Shown one piece after another: positions 22,919 through 33,696 of a DNA stretch of 64,000 nt. Each line of letters begins with the position of its first letter. The stretch's first letter is position 1. The DNA is from Zoroaster sp. YZ-2022 (lineage: Eukaryota; Echinodermata; Asteroidea; Forcipulatida; Zoroasteridae), in NCBI GenBank assembly GCA_029582265.1, contig CM055823.1, forward strand, positions 22,455,290 through 22,519,289, given 5' to 3'. A program made the translations under genes and the position numbers. The notes under the pieces were generated by a model. That model saw only the letters and a program-made list of their open reading frames with translations. It ran no database searches and had not been told where the DNA came from.

Positions 22919-23354
22919 TGGTATTTGGAATTGTAAACAAGATACTTATTAATTATTGCGTTTTCCATGTGCCTGTAACAAAACCAGACGCTCATTAGTC
23001 TTTACTGATGCATTTCGCTATAGGCTCCGGTCATGGCCTGAAGAGGGCGCTACTAATGTAACGGTAATACCACTTAACAGTGGCGTAGCCTGTATTTTTG
23101 GATTTGGGGGCAAACATGTTGAAGATAGCCCTGAGTCTGCATAAGACAGTCCCTGAGTTAAAGCATTCTTTGCCAAGGTTTTTCAGTATTTTACCCATAT
23201 TCTTTTTATTAAAACATTTTCTGAATAATAAGTCAAAAGACTATTTCACTATTTGCACCATTTCTTCTCTCCAACAAGTATTAATGGTTTATTTGTTTGG
23301 TGGGATATTGGAAAAAGAAATATTATAAAGGCCAGAAAATATACAAAGAAAAAA
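22919..23354. other. No gene seen; possible hAT end
   Basis: ACAGTGGCGTAGCCTG near 23079 resembles the CAGYGGCGTAGCCAGG ends of the hAT-type MITE at 32941. No partner end was identified, and the rest shows no feature. Confidence 0.35.
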
Positions 23355-25990
23355 AGGAAGAATGATTTTTGTTAATTTTGTAGACTACAGGGTGTATCCA
23401 AAAAAGTATACAGTCAGAAAAAGGTCTCAAAAATGAAAATTGTATTATATTCAGAAAATCTCTCTATATACACATTGGTTGAAGATGGTCTCCTGCTTTT
23501 ATTAGCATCATGATTATCGTCAGCATTTCACGCCAGAGTAACCAGGGGCTACTTTCGTAAAATTCCCCCAAAGAATTGATAATTAACAAAGAACATGCCA
23601 CACTTGCCTCTCATGGACTCTGATCCAGTTATGAACTTAGCAATTTTGTGCGCAAGCCAATTTTAAGGTGGTTAACGTGTTCACTCTGGCGTGAAATGCT
23701 GACGATAATCATGATGCAAATAAAAGCAGGAGACCATCTTCAACCAATGTGTATAGAGAGATTTTCTGAATATAATACAATTTTCATTTTTGAGACCTTT
23801 TTCTGTCTACATACTTTTTTTGGATACACCCTGTATTGTCACACGAAGGGTAAGTTATTAGACTCAATGAACAGGTTGAGGCGAAAGAAGTGAACAAATT
23901 GGAGACCTAGGCCTATCAGTCTTCTCAATATTGACTATAAAATCATATCCAAAGTTCTAACCAAACGTTTGGGGAAATTGATGCGGTCTGTCACATATGA
24001 AAATCAAACATGTGGTGTGCAGGGCAGGAACATTCAAGAAAAGTTAATGGTTTTAAGAGACGTTATTGATTACGTGAACATTTACAATATAAGTAAGCGG
24101 CGATTATAAGCAATGATCAAGAAAAAGCTTTTGATCGTATAGAATGGCGCTATATGTATGCTATGAGAATAAAATGGGCGTTCTGTCTGGTTTAGGACAA
24201 TGGATAAAAGTGTTATACAGCAATCCCATGGTTACTGTTAATGTTAATAATTCCCTAAGCCTTTTCAAGCGATAAGAGTGATAAGACAAGGACGTCCATT
24301 ATCTTTTATATTTGATAGGTATAGAAGGCCTAGGCAATCTTATAAGACGTAACTAAGAATATGAAGGGGTTGAACTCCCAAATCAGAAGGTGAAATTTAA
24401 AATTATTCAAAACGCTGACGATACTAACATTTTTGTTACCGACAATAAAGAGTTCACTCCGTTAACAAAAGTTTGTACACGTACAGCGAAATATCCAGTT
24501 CAAAAATCAACAATCAGAAAACCCATGGCTTATGGTTGGAGCTTGGAAAAACAGAAAAATGGGAAATTAAACATAACAATTCCTGGCCTACATTTTGGAA
24601 ATGAGATCAAGCTGGAAGACAATTGGCAGAGAAAATAAACGAAATGAAGAATGTTTGGAATAGATGGAAAGAAAGATTTTTGACTTATTAAAGGAAAAAC
24701 GGAGGCAGTTTAGCTTGTTATGGTTCAGTTCTTTCTTGTCCAAATGACATGACTAAAGAAATGGATAAAGTTATCATGCAAATTTATTGGTTATCGAAAC
24801 CAGACAAAATCAAAAGAGACATTATAAGGGGCGTTATAGATGCGTTAAAAATTAAACTGCAAAAATATAGCAAAACTCATGGCAAATGTAAATATTTATT
24901 TGATTTTTGGATTCCAAAAGCAAATTATCAAAATCTTGGTTGGTTTGTCTTTAACAATCTTAAACTGATGCATGGGAGAAAAAATACAATTTTATTTATA
25001 GAGATTTAATTAAAACGTTTAAAATGCGGATGGTATAATGAAACTCAATGTTAGTTGTAGCAACGCCTTTATGGAATAATTCAGTTATTACCAACAAAGA
25101 CAAAATGCTTGATAGTAAAGTGTTAAAACCCTGCGGAATGTTGGTACTAAAACACGTGGTTAAAGATGGCTTTTTCTTAACACCTCAAGAATTGACTGTT
25201 AAATGTAATATTAAAGTCATAAACGTTGGAAAAATTATAGCGGGTCATTTTGTTATTCTTAATGCTAGACGATCAAGAAAGTATTTATATATCTCATACT
25301 TCAGTGAAACAAATTTATGAGTATGAGCCAGAAAAATTCATCCCGCCTGCTACAGAAACAGTTTGGCCCAAAAAGCTCAATATTAGACAAAATTGCCTCG
25401 ATTAGAAACATATTTGGAAAAAAGCCATCAACACAAATAATAGACCATGAAGAAAAAGATCTTTGGTTTCGCTGAAGACATCGGATTCTTCATACGAATG
25501 ATATCTTGACTAAAATGAGAATGGTCAATGATAACCAATGTGGTATGTACAAGCAAGACGGAGAAACGATTGAACATTTGTTTATTTACTGTAGAAACAC
25601 TTGTTTGGATTTTTATAGAAAATATTTTTCGCAAATACAAGGGTAACGAACATTATTGTCTCAGTGACAGTAATAATATAATGGGGTACGGTTAACCCAT
25701 CGATGCTATCACCTTGTTTTTAATTGCCCCAAAAACGTTTGAGTAACAAGATGTCAAAATTTTAGTGAAACTTCCACAGGTAGAGACAATGTGTTATTAA
25801 ATGTGTTATTATTAAACGAATTATTATTAAACGAATTATTGTACTTGAAAACAAGAGGCTATCCAAAGATGATTTCATCAAAATCTTTACTAGAAACAAA
25901 GCTCTGTGCTACTTATATGGAAACAATGTTATATTTTCTTGTTTGTATAATGGGATTTCCTGTGTTAAGATCAGCATTTTAACCAATCTT
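23355..25990 (+). pseudogene. LINE C: decayed, 5'-truncated relative of LINE B
   Basis: The + strand blocks parallel LINE B: KGKLLDSMNR (23850), RPISLLNIDYKIISKVLTK-type (23908), a mutated GVQGRNIQEKLMVLRDV, DQEKAFDRIEWRYMYAM (motif A, 24118), a damaged motif B (RQGRPLSF), and KIIQNADDTNIFV (motif C with Asn for Tyr, so YADD has become NADD). Thumb pieces (24749-25320) follow, then a C-terminal region whose knuckle is eroded. Many frameshifts and stops make it clearly dead. A MITE (23388-23833) is inserted in it. Confidence 0.85.
23388..23833. mobile_element. 446-bp Tc1/mariner-type MITE with ~150-bp TIRs
   Basis: The ends CAGGGTGTATCCAAAAAAG (23388) and CTTTTTTTGGATACACCCTG (to 23833) are bordered by TA on both sides. 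The arms match over about 150 bp, to CACGCCAGAGT near 23541 and its complement near 23682. LINE B, read across 12100-12130, gives the uninterrupted site (GTAGAATATTGTC), so the insertion point is directly seen. Confidence 0.9.
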
Positions 25991-27065
25991 TTTGTCTATA
26001 TAATGTTTTTTCTTTCATCTTGTAAATTTTCTTTGTAAATATAATTGTTTGTATATATTTCCCACAGGAATTTTTTTTACAATAGGGTCATTCCTTGCCA
26101 AATCAGATTTGTTTCAACATACCTGTATGAGAGAGTAATGAACATACAACAAATTGTTGCTCCCAACTCCCAAGTCATTTCTGAGGTATGGACCCCTGAA
26201 TCATATAGCCACCCCCCCCCCCTTGCGTCGGTGATTTTTTTGCATTTTCAGAGGCCTATATCTTAAAATTGGGAGAAGATATTTTGCTGAAAATTGTTAC
26301 ACAGGGTGAATGATACCTAATCTGGTAGAATCTGCTGTCAAAAGTAGTATATAACATCTCCTGTTCAAGTTATGGGGTCCTCCATAACCCACAATTGAGC
26401 CGATGTAGGTTATTGCTATTTTTGCCATTTTGGACCCATCTGGTGACCACACAAGTGGTCAGATTGCTTTTATATTTTATATTATGTTTGCCCCCAAACA
26501 AGGATGGACCAATCATACCTTCATTGGAGGTTTTGCTGGGGTCTGAAGATAGGTTCGCAGGCAAACATGTAAAACAAAACATCTCGTAATGGATGGTTGA
26601 CCAGGTGGGCCACTACCCATGTATGTACACCATCAAATCATCTTTAATAATGTGTGTAGTCTTGACTCTTTGGTCATGAGGAGGGAGGAGCAATGTTTGA
26701 AATTTGCCAAGGGTCTTAACTCTAATCCTCGCACAGCTGTCCTTATACAAGCTAAGTCTATAGTCATTGCTATATATTTCTGTGAAGTTATAAAGTTTTT
26801 TAAGTCCGTCTATTTTAAGATACAAAATTACTGAGACTTCAAATCAGTCCAGTTCCTTAGGCCTATACAAAATTGTCAGAACTAAAACCTGGTTACTAAA
26901 AGTATTCAAACCACGATAAATAATGCACCTTAAATTCCGATTAATTTTTGTAAATAAAAATTATCAACTCCTTCCACTTACATCTATGTTCCGTTCTGAT
27001 TAATATTTACAAATTCACACAATCATAAATCCAAATTATAATGTCTACTTATTCAACGAATTTAA
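25991..27065. other. No gene seen; spacer
   Basis: A 10-base C run lies at 26211. No coding or RNA signal. The part at 26740-26890 resembles 21650-21780, suggesting an unidentified dispersed repeat. Confidence 0.45.
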
Positions 27066-27774
27066 TAAAGAATATTATCACCAAGACAAGTTATTTATAA
27101 ATGTCAAAAAGACAAATGTTAAATATTGTCACCAAGACAAGTTATTTATAAATGTCAAAAAGACAAATGTTAAATATTGTCACCAAGACAAGTTATTTAT
27201 AAATGTCAAGACATAAATGTTAAATATTATCATCAAGACAAGTTATTTATGAATGTCAAAAAGACATAAATGTTAAATATTGTCACCAAGACAAGTTATT
27301 TATGAATGTCAAAAAGACATAAATGTTAAATATTGTCACCAAGACAAGTTATTTATAAATGTCAAAAAGACAAATGTTAAATATTGTCACCAAGACAAGT
27401 TATTTATAAATGTCAAGACATAAATGTTAAATATTATCACCAAGACAAGTTATTTATGAATGTCAAAAAGACATAAATGTTAAATATTGTCACCAAGACA
27501 AGTTATTTATAAATGTCACTAAGACATAAATGTTAAATATTATCACCAAGACAAGTTATTTATAAATGTCAAAAAGACATAAATGTTAAATATTGTCACC
27601 AAGACAAGTTATTTATGAATGTCAAACAGACATAAATGTTAAATATTATCACCAAGACAAGTTATTTATGAATGTCAAACAGACATAAATGTTAAATATT
27701 GTCACCAAGACAAGTTATTTATAAATGTCAAACAGACATAAATGTTAAATATTGTCACCAAGACAAGTTAATTA
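27066..27774. repeat. ~54-bp minisatellite, about 13 units
   Basis: The unit is AATATTGTCACCAAGACAAG followed by TTATTTATAAATGTCAAAAAG and ACATAAATGTTAA, repeated head to tail. Variants are 49-55 bp (ACAAATG versus ACATAAATG; TTATGAATG versus TTATAAATG). There are no unique spacers between units, so it is not a CRISPR-like array. Confidence 0.95.
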
Positions 27775-27779
27775 TTGTT

Positions 27780-28264
27780 ATTATTAAGGGTTTATTAGAA
27801 ACACACATTGTGGCCCATAGGCCAAATTAATTAAAGCAAAAAACCCATTATATGAAAATATCGTCTGACCATGAAGGAGAAAAGATACCAAACTTAATTA
27901 CATACATTTAAAGGTGTGAAAGTTTCAGTTAAAATGATATGATGGGGGAGCGGGTTTTCAAAAGTTTGAGGGGAGCCATAGCCCCCTTGGATACATTTGA
28001 TTAATGCATCTTGATATGACATAAAATGATAACCCAGTATAATTTTAATGCTCGTTTTTGTACTGATTCAATTTCTTCAGTTTGCTTAACAGTGATACTT
28101 GAATGCCAAACAACATTGGCATATTCAAGCACAGGTCTAATGTAACCACAATAAACAACAATCAATTCATCCAAAGTAAAACCAAATCTTTTCAAAGTCC
28201 TAAGCATGTACAGTTTCATATTAGCCTTCTTGACCATATTATTAATTATTAATTTTGTATCCAA
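27780..28264 (-). pseudogene. CR1-like LINE, C-terminal RT fragment
   Basis: The frame 28264-28001 encodes KKANMKLYMLRTLKRFGF, ELIVVYCGYIRPVLEYANVVWH and EIESVQKRALKL, the usual post-RT region of CR1/L2/jockey-type LINEs. It then shifts frame. The 3' end near 27780 has TTATTGTTATTATTAAGGG. Only this terminal part is present. Confidence 0.78.
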
Positions 28265-29182
28265 ATTCCTAAAATTTTAGCAAATTGCAAGCTCTCTTGA
28301 CCAATTATCAAGTTTTGTAAATCAACCCTTCTCTATGCACTCATTCATAAACCCATGGCAGAATCACAATAACTTAAGGAATCCCTGGTAAATGTATACC
28401 CATTCATAGGCTAAAAAAGTGAATAAATTTAGGAAACAATTTACTTCTGACAGTAATTAATGAGTTTGTATTTTCACAAATCAGTTTTGTAATGTATAAT
28501 ATATTGAATACATCAGATAGCTGCAGATAAACATACAGCAGTTCATTGCAACATGATCATTTGATGGTTACAAAAGTTTAACTGTTAGTTTTCATGCCAT
28601 GAATAGATGTAGTGTCACTGAATGGGATTGCACCATCATTATTTACTACTAATATCAATCAAGCAGTGAACAGCCACAAATTATTGTTTGTAATTTAATT
28701 GAAACTGATGTCGAAATAACAAAATTAGAGGAAGTACGAAGCCGATCAAAATACTTGTATGTATGATGATTATTTTCTATTTAACACACCTTTATACTGA
28801 TGAACTAGCAAAAACTCAGAGATCAGTTGTTTAATTAGTGTTATCTTGAATCCAAAGAGGTAATCATACTCGTAGGAGTACTTTTATTTATTAAATATGG
28901 AAATTGGGATCTTTTGTTTTCATAAATAAATTAAATTCGTCACACTATCGTCTATGTCAATTTTGTTAGTGATGGGTAGCGTACCAAAAAACGGTTTTAA
29001 AAATGTTGATAAACCTAGTATTGTCTATCGATTTGTTTTTCGTCTATATATTGAACTGCTGGCAGAATAATCATATGAAAGTATTTGGCCGAATTAAGGA
29101 AGATCTAAGTACAATTGTGAAAATAACAAAATGAAAGGGTTTAAATAAGATGTTATAACCCTACTTTGTTTTCCCATCTTAG
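28265..29182. other. Intron or upstream DNA of the LGR gene; no exon seen
   Basis: AT-rich. The last ~100 bp carry the pyrimidine-rich acceptor context shared with the other LRR units. No further LRR exon is recognisable. Confidence 0.5.
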
Positions 29183-29254
29183 ATGGCTGTACAACAACAC
29201 AATCAGTGAAATTGAACCCGGAACATTTGATGATCTACACAAACTCAGTAACTT
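29183..29254 (+). CDS. LGR gene, LRR exon (72 nt)
   Basis: Bounded by TTTTCCCATCTTAG and GTAAGTATTC, this exon encodes WLYNNTISEIEPGTFDDLHK followed by LSNL, one leucine-rich repeat of the LxxNxIxxIxxGTFxxLxxLxxL type. It starts with the last base of a split codon and ends with TT, so Leu codons span the junctions (phase 2). This is the standard organisation of LGR ectodomains, where each 24-residue repeat is its own exon. It joins in frame to 30169-30240. The repeat would form part of the extracellular horseshoe that binds the ligand. Upstream exons were not found in the window. Confidence 0.88.
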
Positions 29255-29680
29255 GTAAGTATTCATGTCATTCATTTAAATCTCTCAACATTGAATCACC
29301 AATTTCTCTTGACTGAAGTTACGTCTCACTGCAAACAAATTTGATGAAGTGCATAGTAATATGTTTGCTAATCGAAATATGTGTCGGTATTTCCACTGTT
29401 TTCTGTGTACGACAACGTACTCATGTGTACAGATCGTTTGTCTTAATGTACATCTGAATTTAACTAAAATTCATACTTATATGAAATGAGAACATAATAA
29501 AACACTTGAAGGGTAGCATTCCACCGAACTGTTTTTATATTGATGCACTTCAGTGTTGTCCATCGAGATTCATTTAATCTTTAAAAATTGTTATTATAAA
29601 ATATGTGAACCTCAGGAAGGATAATTGTTGTTGTGTGTTTCATTACAGTTTTGTAACTGTAGTTCGTGTTCCCATCTTAG

Positions 29681-29722
29681 ATGTCTGGAATACAAAACAT
29701 TAGATGGTCATGTACCTAACTT
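29681..29722 (+). pseudogene. Decayed LRR exon between two good ones
   Basis: An acceptor (GTTCCCATCTTAG) is followed by 42 bases that read CLEYKTLDGHVPNL in the LRR frame. The donor has become GTCGTG instead of GTAAGT, and 30 bases of the normal 72 are missing. It lies 498 bp after the exon at 29183 and 488 bp before the exon at 30169, so it is the middle unit of a tandem triplication. Skipping it keeps the frame. Confidence 0.65.
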
Positions 29723-30168
29723 GTCGTGAATTTCAATTAAGCAATAATTGATTTTAATTTAATGTATGCCCAACGACGAAACAAAATTATAGGGAGTACG
29801 AAGTTCGTGTTTTCTGCTGACCGAAATATTTGTATGCATTTTTACTCAGACAGGAAAATTGTTCAAATTGTTTGATACCATGACAACATTTTAAAAAGTA
29901 TGATTTCAGGAAAATCTGAGACGATGATGGATGCATACCGAGTTAGGCCTGTGTCTACTTTAACACGATGTTTTAACCCTACTTCGTGAGATTCTTCTAT
30001 ATAGATCTAATGAGCTGCAGGCAGAAACATATTTTTCACAGTTTTTAACCAATCATTAATATTTCTTCAAGTATGCATGCTCTCAGGAAAAATCTAAGAA
30101 AATTATTGAAAATAACCATTTAACGGACTTTACTGATCTTAGTTTTAACGATACTTTTTCTATCTTAG

Positions 30169-30240
30169 ACGGCTGGAAGACAACAAAATCAGTCAAATTA
30201 AAAACGGAACATTTCATGGTCTACAAAGTCTCAATTACTT
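30169..30240 (+). CDS. LGR gene, LRR exon (72 nt)
   Basis: Between TTTTTCTATCTTAG and GTAAGTATTCATG the exon encodes RLEDNKISQIKNGTFHGLQS followed by LNYL, a well-formed 24-residue LRR with the same phase-2 boundaries as its neighbours. Its flanking intron sequence is closely similar to that of the units at 22.2 and 29.2 kb, showing recent duplication. The following intron, to 45033, is about 14.8 kb and packed with nested transposons. Confidence 0.9.
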
Positions 30241-30339
30241 GTAAGTATTCATGTCATTAATTTCAATCACGCAGCATCAAGCCACTGCTCTTTCTTGACT
30301 GAAGTTTCTTTTGGAAAATGATGTAATTATTGGGGGAGA

Positions 30340-31150
30340 TGTTACATACACACACAAACCGCAAGTGTTAGATAATCCGTGCGTGACCGCGTTTTGACCC
30401 CAAAGGGGGCGGGATTATGTTTACAGGTTATGACTAGAACGTTCTGGAAGTTTCTTTCAGAAATTTCTAGAAGTGAAGTGAAGAAGAAATCTCTAGTATT
30501 TTCTAGAAGGGATTAAAAACTATAAATACGGGCTGTAGAGGATTTTAAACAGGACTTGAGCAAACCATTAAGACTTCGGTAACCAAGACTTCAGTGTACA
30601 CCAGCTAGGACCTGTGATGTCGCTTACGACTCGTCTGTGGAGTGTTTTGAGAAAGTTCGTCTTGACCGAGTGAAGTGTCTGAGAGCTGAATTTAATTCCG
30701 GAAGAGACATTTTGTGAACTAAATCTACAGTTCAGTATTTTTGGGATTTCTTCTTTCCCATATTTTTGTCACGGTAGTCGACTTGCGTCCCCGTGGTTTC
30801 GTCTATTTCCGGCCGTTTGTTGGAGGTGAATTCGCCCCACGTCCAGCTCTATTTACACCGTGTCAGAGAACTGTTTTTGTGTCGTTTTCGCTGGAGCCTG
30901 CTCAGTCCTCGCCCGTAAGATCTTCTTATTTAGTATAAGATCTTTTCTTAATGTACACTTGTTTACCCTAATCATTGTACTCTTGTTAAACCCCATCAAT
31001 ATTTGGAATGGTTGATATTTTCATTATGAAATCACAATTTGTTTCTTTGTTCTTTATATCAGTGTGACCTTGTTTGATTTCTTTGTTGCATCTGAGAAAA
31101 TTCAGGCTTTTTGCATTCACGGATAGTTTGGAGTTTTTCGGATCGTAACA
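30340..31150 (+). mobile_element. Possible solo LTR
   Basis: A segment begins TGTTACATAC and ends GATCGTAACA, giving short inverted TGTTAC/GTAACA termini. It contains a TATAAATA box (about 30521) followed by GC-richer transcribed-like sequence. No target duplication, primer-binding site or internal gag/pol region is evident, so this remains tentative. Confidence 0.35.
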
Positions 31151-31207
31151 CCTATATGTATCGCCTAACCCGCTGCTACATGGGATTCTAGCCGGCCAAT
31201 TGTCATC

Positions 31208-31355
31208 GGGCAAGCTCGGTGGTCGAGAGGTTAAGACGGCTGCACTAGTAAGCAGGAGGTCGTGGGTTCGAATCCCGCCCGAGTCGCCTGTGTAGTTTTT
31301 TCACAGACACTCGGAAAGCACTGAGTATACAGTGCTATACACACGTCGGTGTAGG
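31208..31355 (+). mobile_element. tRNA-derived SINE, third type
   Basis: The A box (GGTGGTCGAGAGGTTAAG) and B box (GGGTTCGAATCCCGCCC, 31265-31281) are clear. The anticodon stem is imperfect. The body TCGGAAAGCACTGAGTATAC and GTGCTATACACACGTCGGTG follows. It differs from the SINEs at 5783 and 7434. Not a functional tRNA gene, because the stems do not all close. Confidence 0.7.
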
Positions 31356-32069
31356 GCAAAATTAAATCAATTGCACATGAAACTAGATAGAAGACGCCGA
31401 GAGTATCGAAATAGAACGCGCCCACCTCAGTCCAGGACGACAGAAACCAGCATCGAGCCCCGCTACTGGCGGTGCAGACCTCACCAGCCGCTCCCGTCCG
31501 CGACCCATACACTGCAGACTTCTACGCTCTGGCAATCGAAACTTCATCTTGAAAAATTCATCAAAGCATCTTAGAAACAACCAGAACAAGGGCTTCAAAG
31601 TAATAATCGTCGCAGTTTTCACGAAGTGACGCATTCAAAAAAAGTATTTTTTTTAATGATTTCAGTCAATATTTGGACTTCAAATAATGTTATCTCAAAA
31701 ATCTGTTTTTAAATCTTTTTTAATATAAAATTGAAGTCAACCGTGGTTTTAAGTTTTCACAAAGTGACCGATTGCAGCCTTGTGCATGTATTACTGCGTG
31801 TATCTTATGCGAACGGCATGTTTTTAAGTTTCCAATAAGTGATGCAAACGGTCACGCCACACGTGGGTTCTACGAAGTTGACGCGTGTCCCTATGTACCA
31901 ATGCACGGGAAACGTCACTTCTTGACAACAGCATGTACAGTTTTCACGAAGTGACGGTTTAGTTTATAAGTATGTTACGTGTTTACAATTATTATTCTCC
32001 TCTACAAAACGCATACAGTTACGCGTCATTCAATATTTCAGCTTTCTATCAAAGTAAACATTAATAATA
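31356..32069. other. No gene seen in intron
   Basis: A GC-richer patch (31400-31520) gives short open frames on both strands with no recognisable domain. CACAAAGTGAC/CACGAAGTGACG-type phrases recur near 31620, 31755, 31830 and 31945, which may mark an old tandem repeat. Confidence 0.45.
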
Positions 32070-32439
32070 TTGGAGATTAAAATGACATCGAAACCGCGAT
32101 TTTAAAGCTTTACCAAAACTGTGACGATAATTACTGACGATGTCACTCCGAAGACACGGAGATCAACGCAGGCAACTCCGGGAATATCATGTCAAAGTCA
32201 TTCAGCGTGATGAGAGAGTACACTTCGCCTACCGTACATCCCTTGGTCGGTGCCGTCGGTGATCCGGTACAAACTACAACAGCGGTCCAGATCATTCAAA
32301 CTCGGAGATGTGCAGCCGTCATAAGCTTTACATTACAACTCTTGTCTAACGAAACAATAACGGATCTAAATGTTGATATTCCTTTAGTATGTGAATATAA
32401 CTATAAAGGTAAGTTTTGTAATTCATTTCCAGCTAACAC

Positions 32440-32791
32440 AAAATATCAAATGTCTTTATTTTTATGATCGAAGTCTAAAAAAGAACATCTCTGATATTCG
32501 AAACTATGTTGAAATTTTGGGAAGTAAATTTTCTGCCATTTCTGCCATATTACCTGCCTATAACATGGTAGGTACCTGCAAAAAAGGTGGTGGAGTTGCT
32601 CTCTACATTCATATCTGTCTTCACTAAAACATTAACAATGATATTAATGTAAATAGTCATGCTTTATTGAAATTGTCAATACCAATACACTCGATACAAT
32701 TGTTGAAACAGTCTACAGACCAACCGTGGCTTCATGTAATAATTTCACTGATTGTCTCAATGAAATACTGGCTGTTGGAAACCATGAATAT
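32440..32791 (+). pseudogene. LINE D endonuclease, first part
   Basis: Frames in this stretch read RSLKKNISDIRNYVEILGSK, KKGGGVALYIHI and, in another frame, FTDCLNEILAVGNHE, all typical blocks of a CR1-type AP endonuclease. A deletion seems to have removed the SETWL-type block between the first two. Reading is cut at 32791 by foldback P and resumes at 41523. Confidence 0.75.
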
Positions 32792-32940
32792 TAGTCTGTG
32801 GGCTGGAGGGGTCTGCCATGCACCCCCCCCCCATAACCCACCGCCACCGATATTTGTTGTTCCTTGTGATGTCCTAAACACGAAAAAAGATGTTAACATG
32901 ATAACATTGAAAATTTTGGGTTGCACTATCTGTTCTGGCC

Positions 32941-33146
32941 AGCGGCGTAGCCAGGACTTTTTCAGTGGGGAAGGGATGGGGAGGGGGGGGGGGGGCAGGG
33001 GTATGGGTTTTTTCCCTTTTCTTTTTCTTTTCTGTTTTTTGGGGCACTATGAGGATTTTTCGTGGGGGGCACGTGGGGGGGGGGGGGCACAGGAAATTTG
33101 TGGGGGGGCACGTGCCCCCCCAGGCCCCCTGTGGCTACGCTGCTGG
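32941..33146. mobile_element. hAT-type MITE in left arm of P
   Basis: The ends AGCGGCGTAGCCAGGAC and TGGCTACGCTGCTGG are inverted, and TTCTGGCC is duplicated on both sides (32933-32940, 33147-33154). The right arm of P (about 41385-41410) shows the unoccupied site. The interior is G-rich with long G runs and no ORF. An 8-bp duplication with CAGYGGCG-type ends fits hAT. Confidence 0.85.
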
Positions 33147-33696
33147 TTCTGGCCCACTATTGTTTACTCGTATAATGAGCTTATGCTGATAATTCTTAGC
33201 ACTAGGGGTGGAAGAAGATCAAACATCTCGCCATTACTCCATCATGCCTTCACCTATTATCATGTAACTTAGCAAAATTAATGTTCAGTCATATGTCGTC
33301 ATGATGACGTCATCGTTCTCGTGAAAACGACCGGTAGAGGGCGCTATAATTGCACGTATATTATGCATATTTTAATTATTGGGATTTTCATTTCTATGTC
33401 TAATGTAACCACAAAAATGTGTTAACTTATTAGAAGTTTTGGGGATTTTCTATCTCTGGGGGCACTTTGTTAGCCCCATGGTATTAAGCTTAGTTGGACG
33501 TCCATATCACTACATATTGAATAATCCTTTATTTCTCAAACATGCTTTGACCTACATTAATCAAACTTGGTACAATAAATGTTCATTCACATGTCGTCAA
33601 GATGATATTACCTCTAGAGGGCGCTGTACTTGGATGCATATTATGCGCACATGAATTAATGGATACAATTATTTCTTATTTTTAGCCATTGTAGTA

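Noticed and set aside
31208..31285. Functional tRNA gene
   Set aside because: The A and B boxes are good, but the anticodon stem is imperfect and a SINE body follows, so it is a SINE head. The same holds at 5783 and 7434.
32965..33272. Gly-rich coding region
   Set aside because: It comes from G runs inside a hAT-type MITE and has no domain or conserved frame.
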